Shown: piece by piece, positions 1-8,645 of the stretch | How positions within the stretch are numbered: the stretch's first letter is position 1 | Layout of the letters: every line of letters starts with the position of its first letter | Source of the DNA: Methylocystis sp. MJC1 | GTDB lineage: Bacteria; Pseudomonadota; Alphaproteobacteria; Rhizobiales; Beijerinckiaceae | DNA: 64,000 nucleotides | Direction: 5' to 3' | Assembly: GCF_026427715.1 (NCBI RefSeq) | Contig: NZ_CP107558.1 | Span: forward strand, 3,255,001 to 3,319,000 | Program-made: the position numbers and the translations under genes | The notes under the pieces: model-generated | The model's database searches: none | Seen by the model: the letters and a program-made list of their open reading frames with translations, nothing else | Told to the model about the DNA's origin: nothing

Positions 1-2
1 GC

Positions 3-104
3 GTAATCAACCCGGCAGATACCCGCCGTGTTTTGGCGCTGGCGCTTTCGGCGAGCGCCAATGCGCAGATCGAGGATACGCATTTTGGCCTTTTCCGCAT
101 GTGA
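3..104 (+). CDS. liuB: Methylcrotonyl-CoA carboxylase beta subunit, C-terminal end (partial)
   Basis: Only the last 33 codons are in the window; the gene enters from the left edge and stops with TGA six bases before the next start. The visible tail (NPADTRR near its start, then DTHFGLFRM at the very end) is the typical C-terminus of the carboxyltransferase beta subunit of 3-methylcrotonyl-CoA carboxylase. That subunit carboxylates methylcrotonyl-CoA in leucine breakdown using the biotin carried by the alpha subunit. The order beta subunit, enoyl-CoA hydratase, alpha subunit, HMG-CoA lyase matches known liu operons, which supports the call despite the short stretch. A propionyl- or geranyl-CoA carboxylase beta subunit is the main alternative. 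Confidence 0.8.
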   Translation, partial: VINPADTRRVLALALSASANAQIEDTHFGLFRM

Positions 105-110
105 GGTCGC

Positions 111-902
111 ATGGACATTCTCGAATCGATCGATGAACGCGGCGTCGCCGATCTGACGCTCAATCGTCCGCGGCGGCGCAATGCGTTCAATCGCGCCTCG
201 ATGCTGGAGCTGACGAAGATATTGCGCCGCCTCGACTCTAGCGAGCGCGTACGCGTCGTGACGCTTTCCGGCGCCGGCGGCAATTTTTGCGCCGGCGGCG
301 ACATCGAATGGATGCGCGGCCTCGCAACCGCCTCGCCACAGGCGCAAGAAGACGACGCGCGAGCGCTCTCGGAAATGTTCCACACGCTCGACACACTCTC
401 GAAACCGACGCTTGCGGTGGTAGAGGGCGCGGCTTTCGGCGGCGGCGTTGGTCTTGTCGCCTGCTGCGACGTCGCCATCTCGGAGAGCGGCTCGAAATTC
501 TCCATGAGCGAAGTCCGGCTTGGCCTCGCGCCGGCGGTTATCGCGCCTTATGTCGTAAGAGCCGTTGGCCCTCGGACGGCGCGCGCCTTGTTCCTGACCG
601 GCGAGCCCATTCCGGCCGACAGAGCCCTGCAAATCGGGCTCATTCACCAGATCGCCCATAAAAACAACATCGATGCGGCCCGCGATCGTGTGATCGACGC
701 GTTGCTTCTCGGCGCGCCAGGCGCTCAGACACAGACCAAGGGCCTTGTCGCGCTCTGTGAGCAACGGCCCATCGATCTGTCAATCAGACGAGAAGCAGCG
801 CGACTGATTGTGGCGCGTTGGGCGTCGTCAGAAGGAACAGAAGGCTTGAGCAGCTTCTTGGAAAAGCGCACGCCAAATTGGCGCTTAAGCCGGAAAGCCT
901 GA
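111..902 (+). CDS. liuC: Methylglutaconyl-CoA hydratase (enoyl-CoA hydratase family)
   Basis: A 263-residue crotonase-fold protein of normal length. The oxyanion-hole segment NFCAGGDIEWM lies near residues 58-68 and a second glycine-rich block, GAAFGGGVGLVACCD, near 105-120. The family hydrates or isomerises acyl-CoA double bonds; its place between the two methylcrotonyl-CoA carboxylase subunits argues for hydration of 3-methylglutaconyl-CoA to HMG-CoA in the cytoplasmic leucine pathway. It starts six bases after the upstream stop and ends one base before the next start, so it is almost certainly co-transcribed. Substrate is inferred from context; the crotonase family itself is clear. Confidence 0.88.
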   Translation: MDILESIDERGVADLTLNRPRRRNAFNRASMLELTKILRRLDSSERVRVVTLSGAGGNFCAGGDIEWMRGLATASPQAQEDDARALSEMFHTLDTLSKPTLAVVEGAAFGGGVGLVACCDVAISESGSKFSMSEVRLGLAPAVIAPYVVRAVGPRTARALFLTGEPIPADRALQIGLIHQIAHKNNIDAARDRVIDALLLGAPGAQTQTKGLVALCEQRPIDLSIRREAARLIVARWASSEGTEGLSSFLEKRTPNWRLSRKA

Positions 903-903
903 C

Positions 904-2898
904 ATGTTTCGAAAGGCGCTTATCGCAAACCGCGGCGAAATTGCCTGCCGCATTATGCGGACGGCGCGCGCGATGGGCGTCGCCACTGTAGCAGTCTATT
1001 CGGATGCGGATGCAAATTCCCTGCATGTAGCGATGGCCGACGAAGCATTTCGAATTGGCCCGTCGCCGGCGCAAGAAAGCTATTTATCGATAGATCGAAT
1101 TCTCGAAGCGGCGCACCGGAGCGGCGCGGGCGCCATTCACCCTGGCTATGGCTTTCTTTCCGAGAATGCGGATTTCGCGGAACGCTGCGAGAAGGCAGGA
1201 ATTGCGTTCATCGGGCCGCCCGCTGGAGCCATGCGTTTGATGGGCTCCAAGGCGCAAGCCAAGGAATTGATGGCGCGCAGTGGCGTGCCGATCCTGCCCG
1301 GTTACCATGGCGAAGCGCAGGAGGCCACATTGCTGGCTGAAGCCGCTGCGGCGCTCGGATTCCCTGTTCTCGTCAAAGCGTCGGCCGGAGGTGGCGGACG
1401 AGGCATGCGCGTCGTTTCGACACCCGGCGAGCTCGATCATGCATTGGAAAGCGCAAGGCGCGAGGCAATAGCCGCGTTTGGCGACGGCCGCTTGATGGTC
1501 GAAAAATATTTGAGTCACCCCAGGCATGTGGAGGTCCAGCTCTTTGCCGACTCACATGGCCGCATCGTGACCTTTCCCGAGCGAGATTGCTCCTTACAGC
1601 GCAGGCGCCAAAAGGTCGTCGAAGAAACGCCTGCGGATCTCCCTACCGAGCTGAGCCACTCTATGCGCGCAGCCGCGATGAAGGCAGCCCGCGATTCGGG
1701 CTATCTCGGCGCAGGCACCGTTGAATTTCTCGTCCAGGACGGCGCTTATTATTTCCTCGAGATGAATGCGCGGCTTCAGGTCGAACATCCGGTTACAGAG
1801 ATGATTTCCGGCCTCGACCTCGTAGAATGGCAGCTCCGCATCGCCGCAGGCGAGCCCCTGCCTCTCGTTCAAGACGACATCGAGACCAGAGGCTGCGCCA
1901 TCGAGGTGCGCATTTGCGCAGAGAACCCGGCAGAAGGCTTCATACCCGCAACAGGCGTCATCTCTCATCTTCGCTTCCCGGAGCAGAATGCGCATGTGCG
2001 AGTCGATTCCGGCGTTCGAGAAGGCGATACAATTTCGTCCTATTATGACTCGCTCCTCGCAAAGCTCGTCGCCTGGGGCGAAGACCGGGCGGGCGCCGTC
2101 GCAGGGCTGCAAAATGCGCTCGACCGCTGCGAGCTCGTAGGCGTCTCGACAAATCTCGATTTCTTGCGCGCGCTCGTCAGGGCGCCGCAATTCGCGCTTG
2201 GAGACTATGACACGAGCTTTATCGCCGCCTTCCAGAACGCGACCCCGGCTGCGGAGCCGGAGGATGAGAAATTTCTCTTTTCCGCAGCGGCGGCGGCCTG
2301 GTTCGATGACGTAACCAAAAGCGTAACGCGAGACGCCGGAGCGTCTGGCGATCCTTGGTCTCCATGGAGCCAGGCCGATGCATGGCGACTTAACGATCAA
2401 GCTTCGCATCCAATCGAATTTCTCGGGGCCGGCAAGTTGTTTGCGGGGCGGCTTCGCCCGCTAGGGACCAGCGCGTTTCTGCTTGAAGCTTCTCCAGAGA
2501 CGTTACATGTGCAAACGAGCCGAAACGGCGACAGATGGACTCTTTTCGTCAACGGCATGAAACGTGATGCGACAATCGTTCCAGAGGGAAAGCGCTATGT
2601 CGTCATACTGGCGGGACGGAATTATTCTTTCGAACGCTTGGACCTGTTTACGCCGGGAACGCCAGATCAAGCGAGAGAGGAGACTCTCCTCGCCCCGCTC
2701 CCGGCCCGGGTAACGCGCATTCTCGTCAAGGCGGGGGATCGCGTCTCGAAGGGAGAACAGCTCCTCATGCTGGAGGCTATGAAGATGGAAATCACTGTCA
2801 CCGCGCCGCGCCACGGAGAGGTCGAAGATATTTTCTGCAAGGAGGGCGAGACGGTTCGCGAGGGCGCGGATCTCGTGCGCCTCGCGGAGGCGTCGTGA
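904..2898 (+). CDS. liuD: Methylcrotonyl-CoA carboxylase alpha (biotin) subunit
   Basis: A 664-residue acyl-CoA carboxylase alpha subunit, the usual length. Residues 1-450 are a biotin carboxylase: N-terminal FRKALIANRGEIACRI, the ATP-grasp glycine loop KASAGGGGRGMRV near 158-170, and EMNARLQVEHPVTE near 288-301. A spacer is followed by a C-terminal biotinyl domain with LEAMKMEI, where Lys627 is the biotinylation site. It would carboxylate biotin with ATP and bicarbonate and pass CO2 to the beta subunit whose end opens the window. Its stop overlaps the GTG start of the HMG-CoA lyase gene, indicating translational coupling. Propionyl-CoA carboxylase alpha is structurally similar; the liu gene order favours methylcrotonyl-CoA. 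Confidence 0.9.
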   Translation: MFRKALIANRGEIACRIMRTARAMGVATVAVYSDADANSLHVAMADEAFRIGPSPAQESYLSIDRILEAAHRSGAGAIHPGYGFLSENADFAERCEKAGIAFIGPPAGAMRLMGSKAQAKELMARSGVPILPGYHGEAQEATLLAEAAAALGFPVLVKASAGGGGRGMRVVSTPGELDHALESARREAIAAFGDGRLMVEKYLSHPRHVEVQLFADSHGRIVTFPERDCSLQRRRQKVVEETPADLPTELSHSMRAAAMKAARDSGYLGAGTVEFLVQDGAYYFLEMNARLQVEHPVTEMISGLDLVEWQLRIAAGEPLPLVQDDIETRGCAIEVRICAENPAEGFIPATGVISHLRFPEQNAHVRVDSGVREGDTISSYYDSLLAKLVAWGEDRAGAVAGLQNALDRCELVGVSTNLDFLRALVRAPQFALGDYDTSFIAAFQNATPAAEPEDEKFLFSAAAAAWFDDVTKSVTRDAGASGDPWSPWSQADAWRLNDQASHPIEFLGAGKLFAGRLRPLGTSAFLLEASPETLHVQTSRNGDRWTLFVNGMKRDATIVPEGKRYVVILAGRNYSFERLDLFTPGTPDQAREETLLAPLPARVTRILVKAGDRVSKGEQLLMLEAMKMEITVTAPRHGEVEDIFCKEGETVREGADLVRLAEAS

Positions 2899-3833
2899 CT
2901 CTTCCGGCGCGCGTTCAGATCGTCGAGGTCGGGCCGCGTGACGGCCTCCAAAATGAGATGGCCGTCACGCCCGTCGCCGTGCGCACGCAGCTCATCGAGC
3001 TTCTCGCGCGCGCTGGGCTCAATCGCATCGAAGTGGGAAGCTTTGTCTCGGAAAAGGCCGTCCCACAGATGGCCGGCACGGCGGAAGTCCTGGCGTCGAT
3101 CCGCGTTCCAAAGGGAGTGAATCTGTCGGCGCTTGTCCCGAACATGCAAGGTTTCGCTGCTGCAACGGCGGCCGGCGTTGGCGATATCGCTTTATTCGCC
3201 GCGGCCTCAGAGAGCTTTTCTCGCAAAAACCTCGGCTGTGGCGTAGACGAGAGCTTCAACAGATTTGCGCGCGTTGCGGCGGCGGCGAAAGACGCGGGAC
3301 TGGCGATGCGCGGCTATGTTTCCTGCGCGCTCGGATGTCCCTATGAGGGCAAGGTCGATCATACCCGCGTCGTCGAGACCGCGCAGCGCTTGCTTGCTCT
3401 CGGCTGCTATGAAATTTCGCTGGCGGACACGATCGGCGTCGGAACGCCGGTTGCCGCACGCGAGCTGATCCAACGCGTGGCGCAAGTGATCTCCGTCGAG
3501 CGCATTGCCGTTCATTTCCATGACACCTATGGCCAGGCCTTGGCTAATATCTTCGCCTGCCTGGAACATGGCGTCTCGGTCGTCGACAGCTCCGTCGCAG
3601 GTCTTGGAGGTTGTCCCTTTGCGCCTGGCGCCGCTGGGAATGTTGCAACGGAAGACGTTGTCTACATGCTTAATGGCTGCGACGTCGAAACCGGCGTGGA
3701 TCTCGGCAAGCTCCTCGACGCCACGCGCTTCATCTGCGCGAGTCTCGACCGACCGCCCGAGAGCAAAGTCGCGCGCGCCCGGCTCGCGGGGGAGAGCTTG
3801 CCTAGCCAGCGTTGCGCGACAAATTCCGAGTAG
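2895..3833 (+). CDS. mvaB: Hydroxymethylglutaryl-CoA lyase
   Basis: A 312-residue TIM-barrel lyase that splits HMG-CoA into acetoacetate and acetyl-CoA, the last step of leucine degradation. Diagnostic features are VGPRDGLQNE at residues 12-21 (metal/substrate loop), the HFHD metal ligands at 207-210 and the signature GLGGCPFAPGAAGN with catalytic Cys240. The start is GTG at 2895, preceded by GCGGAGG and overlapping the upstream TGA by four bases. A homocitrate- or citramalate-synthase-like protein is excluded by the Cys signature. It is also known as liuE in liu operons. Confidence 0.93.
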   Translation: MTLPARVQIVEVGPRDGLQNEMAVTPVAVRTQLIELLARAGLNRIEVGSFVSEKAVPQMAGTAEVLASIRVPKGVNLSALVPNMQGFAAATAAGVGDIALFAAASESFSRKNLGCGVDESFNRFARVAAAAKDAGLAMRGYVSCALGCPYEGKVDHTRVVETAQRLLALGCYEISLADTIGVGTPVAARELIQRVAQVISVERIAVHFHDTYGQALANIFACLEHGVSVVDSSVAGLGGCPFAPGAAGNVATEDVVYMLNGCDVETGVDLGKLLDATRFICASLDRPPESKVARARLAGESLPSQRCATNSE

Positions 3834-3853
3834 GCGCGGGCGAGGAACAGACA

Positions 3854-5023
3854 GTGGGCACGTGTTCGACCGCCGGATTGACTGCTGAACAGCTCGCGAT
3901 ACGCGAGATGGCGATGGCCTTCGCGCGAGAAAGGCTTGCGCCTTTCGCCAGCGATTGGGATAGGGATAAGTTTTTTCCGGTAGAGACCATGCGCGCCGCC
4001 GCCGACCTCGGCATGGCGGCGATCTATGTTCGCGAAGAATCTGGCGGCGCAGGCCTCTCTCGATTGGATACGGCGCTGATTTTCGAAGCGCTTGCGACAG
4101 GCTGTCCCGCGGTCGCCGCTTATCTCTCGATCCACAATATGTGCGCCTGGATGATCGACGCTTTCGGCACGCCCGCGCAGCGTGAGATCTGGATGCCCCG
4201 CCTCGCAAAGATGCAGTTCTTCACAAGCTATTGCCTGACGGAGCCCGGCTGCGGGTCTGACGCCGCCGCATTGCGCACCCGCGCCAAAAAACGCGGCGAC
4301 GCCTATGTCCTGACCGGCGAGAAACAATTCATCTCGGGCGCAGGCGCGGGCGGCGATGAGCATCTCTATCTCGTGATGGCGCGCACCGGCGTCGAAGGCC
4401 CATCGGGAATTTCCGCCTTTCTTATCGAAGGCGGAAGGCCGGGCATAACGCTCGGCGGCAATGAGCGGAAAATGGGCTGGAATGCGCAGCCCACGCGGGC
4501 CGTCGTTTTTGACGACTGCGAAACGCCGGCAAGCAGCATGCTGGGTTCCGAGGGGCGCGGATTTGCGATGGCGATGGCGGCGCTCGACGGCGGCAGGTTG
4601 AACATCGGCGCTTGCTCACTCGGCGGCGCCGACGCCGCTCTCAACCGGGCGCTCGCATATATGAAGGAGCGCAAGGCCTTCGGCCGACGGCTCGACGAGT
4701 TCCAGGCGCTGCAATTTCGTCTGGCGGATATGGCCACCGAGCTCGAAGCGGCGCGCGCGCTCTTGTGGCGCGCCGCCTCGGCGCTCGACGCCGGGGCCGA
4801 GGACGCAAGCAAGCTTTGCGCTATGGCGAAGCGCATAGCCACCGACATCGGCTTCGATGTCGCCGACAATGCGCTGCAATTACTCGGCGGCTACGGCTAT
4901 CTTTGCGACTATGGGCTGGAGAAGATCGTGCGCGATTTACGGGTCCATCGCATACTCGAAGGCACGAACGAAATCATGCGCCTGATCGTCGCGCGCGCGC
5001 TTCTCGAAAGCGAAACAAAATGA
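3854..5023 (+). CDS. Acyl-CoA dehydrogenase, isobutyryl-CoA type
   Basis: A cytoplasmic FAD flavoenzyme of about 389 residues of the acyl-CoA dehydrogenase family. Typical blocks are present: YCLTEPGCGSDAA for the FAD/substrate region, KQFISGAG, a family-typical RKAFG segment, LQLLGGYGY and the C-terminal RILEGTNEIMR. It oxidises a short acyl-CoA to the 2-enoyl-CoA and passes electrons to ETF. Position next to 3-hydroxyisobutyryl-CoA hydrolase argues for isobutyryl-CoA (valine pathway) rather than isovaleryl-CoA. I chose GTG at 3854 because GCGAGGAA lies just upstream and after the previous stop; an ATG at 3812 inside mvaB would add 14 residues. Its stop overlaps the next gene as ATGA. Confidence 0.87.
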   Translation: MGTCSTAGLTAEQLAIREMAMAFARERLAPFASDWDRDKFFPVETMRAAADLGMAAIYVREESGGAGLSRLDTALIFEALATGCPAVAAYLSIHNMCAWMIDAFGTPAQREIWMPRLAKMQFFTSYCLTEPGCGSDAAALRTRAKKRGDAYVLTGEKQFISGAGAGGDEHLYLVMARTGVEGPSGISAFLIEGGRPGITLGGNERKMGWNAQPTRAVVFDDCETPASSMLGSEGRGFAMAMAALDGGRLNIGACSLGGADAALNRALAYMKERKAFGRRLDEFQALQFRLADMATELEAARALLWRAASALDAGAEDASKLCAMAKRIATDIGFDVADNALQLLGGYGYLCDYGLEKIVRDLRVHRILEGTNEIMRLIVARALLESETK

Positions 5024-6081
5024 GCCAGGAAGAGGCGCTTCTCGTCTCTCGCGAGCGGAGGATCGGGCGCATTCGACTCAATCGGCCGAAGGCGTTGAAC
5101 AGTCTGACGCTGGATATGGTCCGGCGCTTCAAGCAGGCGCTCGACGATTTCGTCGCCGATCCCGATACAGTTGCGGTGCTCGTCACAGGCGAAGGCGAGC
5201 GCGGCCTCTGCGCGGGCGGGGATATTCGCGCGCTTTACGAATGCCGCAACAACGGGAAGGAGCATTACAAAACCTTCTGGCGTGAGGAATATGCGCTCAA
5301 TGCGCGGATCGCGTCGTTCTCGAAGCCTTATGTCGTGCTGATGGACGGCATTGTCATGGGAGGCGGCGTCGGCGTTTCGGCGCATGGGAACCGGCGAGTC
5401 GCCACAGAGCACACCCAGCTCGCCATGCCCGAGACGCGGATAGGCTTTATTCCGGACGTCGGCGGCACTTGGCTGCTGGCACGGGGGGCCGGCGCTGGCG
5501 TCTATATGGCCCTCTCAGGCGTTGCTGTCGGCGCAGCTGACGCCATGCATGTCGGACTCTGTGACCAGATGGTCCAATCCTCACGCATCCCGGAGCTCGT
5601 CGAAAAATTGGCGTTCGCGTCCAGCGGCGATCAAATCGACGCCACTCTTGCCGCCTTTGCGATCGAGCCCGAGAAGGGCGAATTGCAGCAGCGCAAGGAG
5701 GAGCTGGATCGCGTGACCGCTGCGGATAGCGTCGAGCATATCCTCGAAAATTTGCGTGCGAGTGGATCGGCCTTCGGCAGCAAGGCGGCAAAGGAAATCT
5801 GCCGTAACTCGCCAAGCAGTTTGAAGGTCACATACGCCCTTTTGAAGCGCGCGAGGACCGCCGAGAGGTTGGAGACCTGCCTCATCAGCGAATATCGCGC
5901 TGCATGCAGCTTGCTGGACGGTCACGACCTTTACGAGGGAATCCGAGCCGCGCTCATCGATAAGGACAAGACACCCAGATGGCGCCCGCCGTCACTCGAG
6001 GAAGTCGATGAGAACGCAATCAAGAAGATCCTCGAAGGACGCGGCGACCCGGAACCTGATTTCGGCGCTCCGCCGCAATAG
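5020..6081 (+). CDS. 3-hydroxyisobutyryl-CoA hydrolase (HIBCH type)
   Basis: A 353-residue protein, longer than ordinary crotonases and matching the hydrolase subgroup. It shows IRLNRPKALNSLT near residues 18-30, GLCAGGDIRALYE near 65-77, GIVMGGGVGVSAHG and the subgroup block AMPETRIGFIPDVGG followed by TWLLARG. The enzyme removes CoA from 3-hydroxyisobutyryl-CoA, which lets valine carbon leave as 3-hydroxyisobutyrate. The ATG at 5020 overlaps the dehydrogenase stop (ATGA); the reading frame is open further upstream but that part only shadows the dehydrogenase gene. Plain enoyl-CoA hydratase is less likely given the length and the PDVGG block. Confidence 0.87.
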   Translation: MSQEEALLVSRERRIGRIRLNRPKALNSLTLDMVRRFKQALDDFVADPDTVAVLVTGEGERGLCAGGDIRALYECRNNGKEHYKTFWREEYALNARIASFSKPYVVLMDGIVMGGGVGVSAHGNRRVATEHTQLAMPETRIGFIPDVGGTWLLARGAGAGVYMALSGVAVGAADAMHVGLCDQMVQSSRIPELVEKLAFASSGDQIDATLAAFAIEPEKGELQQRKEELDRVTAADSVEHILENLRASGSAFGSKAAKEICRNSPSSLKVTYALLKRARTAERLETCLISEYRAACSLLDGHDLYEGIRAALIDKDKTPRWRPPSLEEVDENAIKKILEGRGDPEPDFGAPPQ

Positions 6082-6159
6082 GCCCTGGCGCTTCCCGATC
6101 AGCGCCCCTGCCCCACTTCACCAATTGACGTGGCAAGCTGAGAAGACGGCAGATCGAGC

Positions 6160-7338
6160 ATGAAAGACCAAGTCGTCATTGTCGGCGCCGCCCGGACGCC
6201 CATCGGCGCCTTTCTGGGAGAACTGGCGCATGTCGCCGCGCCCCAACTCGGTGCGCGCGCCATCGACGCGGCTGTGACTCGCGCAGTCACGCCGAAAGAC
6301 CAAATCGACTCATGCGTGATGGGGTGCGTGTTGAGCGCCGGCTTGGGCCAGGCGCCGGCGCGGCAAGCCGCTCTCGGCGCAGGACTTGGCGTCGAAACGG
6401 GATGTGTCACCGTCAACAAAATGTGCGGCTCGGGCATGCAGGCCCTTATCTCCGTCCACGACCAGCTCTTGGCGGAAAGTACCGATCTCGCGGTTGCAGG
6501 CGGCATGGAGAGCATGAGCAATGCGCCCTACCTGCTGGATCGCGCCCGGTCGGGCTTTCGCATGGGACATGGGCGCGCGATCGATCATATGTTTTTCGAC
6601 GGCCTGGAAGACGCCTATGAAAAAGGACGGCTGATGGGCTCCTTCGCCGAAGATTGCGCGACGGACTACCAGTTCACCCGCAAGATGCAGGATGAATTTG
6701 CGCTCCGATCGCTCTCGCGCGCGCAGAACGCCGCGCGGGAAGGTCTTTTCGACGAGGAAATCACGCCTGTCGCTCCCCGCAAAAACGAGGCGCCGATTGT
6801 CAGGGATGAGCTGCCGCAGAAAGCCAATGCCGAGGCGATCGAGAAGCTTCGGCCGGCGTTCCGCCCGGACGGCACATTGACTGCTGCAAATTCGAGCGCA
6901 ATTTCGGACGGTGCCGCAGCTCTGGCGTTGACGCGCCTGAAGGAGGCCGAGCGCAGAGGGCTGACGCCCCACGCCAGGCTCGTCGGCCACGTCACCCACG
7001 CCGGACCTCCCGGTAAATTCCCAACCGCGCCCATCGCAGCGATCCGAAAATTACTGGATAAGGTCGCGTGGCGCGCCGAAGACGTCGATCTCTACGAGAT
7101 CAACGAAGCCTTCGCCGTCGTCACGATGGCCGCGATGCGCGATCTCGCCCTCCCCGACGAAAAGGTGAATATTCATGGCGGCGCCTGCGCGCTTGGCCAT
7201 CCCATCGGCGCCTCGGGCGCGCGGATCGTCGTGACCCTGCTCTCGGCGCTTGAACATTATGGTCTTCGGAAAGGCGTTGCGGCGCTCTGCATCGGCGGCG
7301 GGGAAGCGACGGCCGTCGCGATAGAGCGCTGTTTCTAG
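6160..7338 (+). CDS. Acetyl-CoA C-acetyltransferase (thiolase)
   Basis: A 392-residue type II thiolase of standard length. The nucleophile is Cys89 in VNKMCGSGMQA, the general-base region is GGACALGHPIGASG with His347, and the second catalytic cysteine is Cys377 in CIGGGEA. It interconverts two acetyl-CoA with acetoacetyl-CoA, or cleaves acetoacetyl-CoA arising from the leucine pathway; a role in polyhydroxybutyrate synthesis (PhaA) is equally possible, and no phaB or phaC is in the window. A 78-base gap separates it from the hydrolase gene. Its stop overlaps the stop of the convergent dehydrogenase in a shared CTAG. Confidence 0.9.
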   Translation: MKDQVVIVGAARTPIGAFLGELAHVAAPQLGARAIDAAVTRAVTPKDQIDSCVMGCVLSAGLGQAPARQAALGAGLGVETGCVTVNKMCGSGMQALISVHDQLLAESTDLAVAGGMESMSNAPYLLDRARSGFRMGHGRAIDHMFFDGLEDAYEKGRLMGSFAEDCATDYQFTRKMQDEFALRSLSRAQNAAREGLFDEEITPVAPRKNEAPIVRDELPQKANAEAIEKLRPAFRPDGTLTAANSSAISDGAAALALTRLKEAERRGLTPHARLVGHVTHAGPPGKFPTAPIAAIRKLLDKVAWRAEDVDLYEINEAFAVVTMAAMRDLALPDEKVNIHGGACALGHPIGASGARIVVTLLSALEHYGLRKGVAALCIGGGEATAVAIERCF

Positions 7339-8456
7339 CGCCAGCGCTTGAGCAGCATCATCTTGTGGAGGCGGTCCATCGCGAGCTTTCTCGCAGCCTC
7401 CGCGGACGGAATATTCGCCGTGCGGGCGCGCTCGAGCGTCAGCCACGTGTTGCGGCCCACCTTCTCTTCGATGGCGGCCAGAGCGATCGCCTCGGAGCCG
7501 CCGCCATATTCGACGGCGCCGGAGATCACACCGCCGGCGTTGGCGATAAAATCCGGGACACTGATAATGCCGCGTTCAAACATTCGCGCTTCGGCGTCCT
7601 TTGTCGCTGGGACATTGGCGCCCTGCACGACAAGCTTGCAGTCGAGACGATCAACATTGTCGACGCGTAGCGCATCGGGGCGCGCCGCTGGAATCCAGAT
7701 ATCGCACGGAACGGCGACCAGCGAGTCGCCAGGGATGGCTGTTGCATTGCGGTAAGCAGCGACGCTTTTACCCGCGCGCTTGAGTTCCGCCAGCGCTTCA
7801 ATGTCGAGCCCATCCGGGTTCGAGATCGCCCCGGCGATATCCGCGACGCCAACGAGTCGCGCGCCTTTCTTTGCAAGGAATCGCGAGGCGTGCTCGCCGA
7901 CGGCGCCAAAGCCCTGCACGACGACGCGCGCGCCCTCCAAGGAAAGGCCGGCGAAAGGCGCGGCGACTTCAGCCGCAATGGCCACCCCGAAACCCGTCGC
8001 GCCGATTTCGTTGAGCGGAATGCCGCCTATTTCGGCCGGAAGGCCGACCGCGCGTCCGATCTCGTCGTGAATCCAGCCCATCGCGGATTCATCCGTGCCC
8101 ATGTCGGGTCCGGGGATATATTCGACGAGCGGCGCTATGGCGCAAGCAAAGGCGCGGATCAATCGCTCCTTCTCACCTGGCGGCATGGCGGGGTCGCCGA
8201 AAATGACCGACTTGGCGCCGCCATGTCGCAAGGAACAGGCCGCGTTCTTCAGCGTCATCGCGCGGGCCAGACGGAAACATTCGAAGACGGACACGTCGGG
8301 AGCCATGCGCGTCCCGCCGATCGCAGGGCCGGCGGCGACATTGTCGATGACGACGATCGCCTGCAGCCCAACCGATGGCGTATTCAAATGAACGATTTTC
8401 GCGGGCCCCAGCTCGTCGCCGAATGTGAAAAGTTCCGCTGCCATGTTCTTCGACAT
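7335..8456 (-). CDS. Leu/Val/Phe/Glu-type amino acid dehydrogenase
   Basis: A roughly 373-residue NAD-dependent amino acid dehydrogenase. The N-terminal half has the substrate region AGPAIGGTRMAP, a catalytic-lysine-type segment with RHGGAKSVIFGDP, and GPDMGTDESAMGWI. The C-terminal half has the dinucleotide fold VVVQGFGAVGEHASRFL and the family block VPDFIANAGGVI. It would deaminate leucine or valine to the 2-oxoacids used by the adjacent branched-chain dehydrogenase. The ATG at 8456 (MSKNMAAEL) is chosen; an ATG at 8501 would add 15 residues, and neither has a strong ribosome site. Exact substrate cannot be read from sequence. Confidence 0.85.
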   Translation of the reverse strand: MSKNMAAELFTFGDELGPAKIVHLNTPSVGLQAIVVIDNVAAGPAIGGTRMAPDVSVFECFRLARAMTLKNAACSLRHGGAKSVIFGDPAMPPGEKERLIRAFACAIAPLVEYIPGPDMGTDESAMGWIHDEIGRAVGLPAEIGGIPLNEIGATGFGVAIAAEVAAPFAGLSLEGARVVVQGFGAVGEHASRFLAKKGARLVGVADIAGAISNPDGLDIEALAELKRAGKSVAAYRNATAIPGDSLVAVPCDIWIPAARPDALRVDNVDRLDCKLVVQGANVPATKDAEARMFERGIISVPDFIANAGGVISGAVEYGGGSEAIALAAIEEKVGRNTWLTLERARTANIPSAEAARKLAMDRLHKMMLLKRWR

Positions 8457-8645
8457 AACGACTAGCTTGGAAGCCAGAGGCCCTTGGTCAAGAGGCCCCA
8501 TGGCGCGCCGCTATTGTGCAGCGCAGGAAGGCGGCGCTTGAAAATTCGACTGCCTCAACGTGACTTCGCGCTTCAATGCGCTACTTCAGCCTGCATCGAA
8601 GCGCTGACCTGGTTTGCGCTGTCACTTGAACGCGACGAGTCTCGC
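8457..8645. promoter_or_regulatory. Divergent intergenic region between amino acid dehydrogenase and bkd genes
   Basis: This 189-base spacer separates two oppositely transcribed genes of one pathway and must hold both promoters. I see no clear palindrome or strong -10/-35 pair by eye. A frame open from 8484 runs into the E1alpha gene, but it lacks family resemblance and overlaps the alternative dehydrogenase start, so I treat it as non-coding. Confidence 0.4.

Noticed and set aside
4612..5019. Upstream extension of the 3-hydroxyisobutyryl-CoA hydrolase frame
   Set aside because: It overlaps the acyl-CoA dehydrogenase gene for 400 bases and is Arg-rich; the ATGA start at 5020 fits the family.
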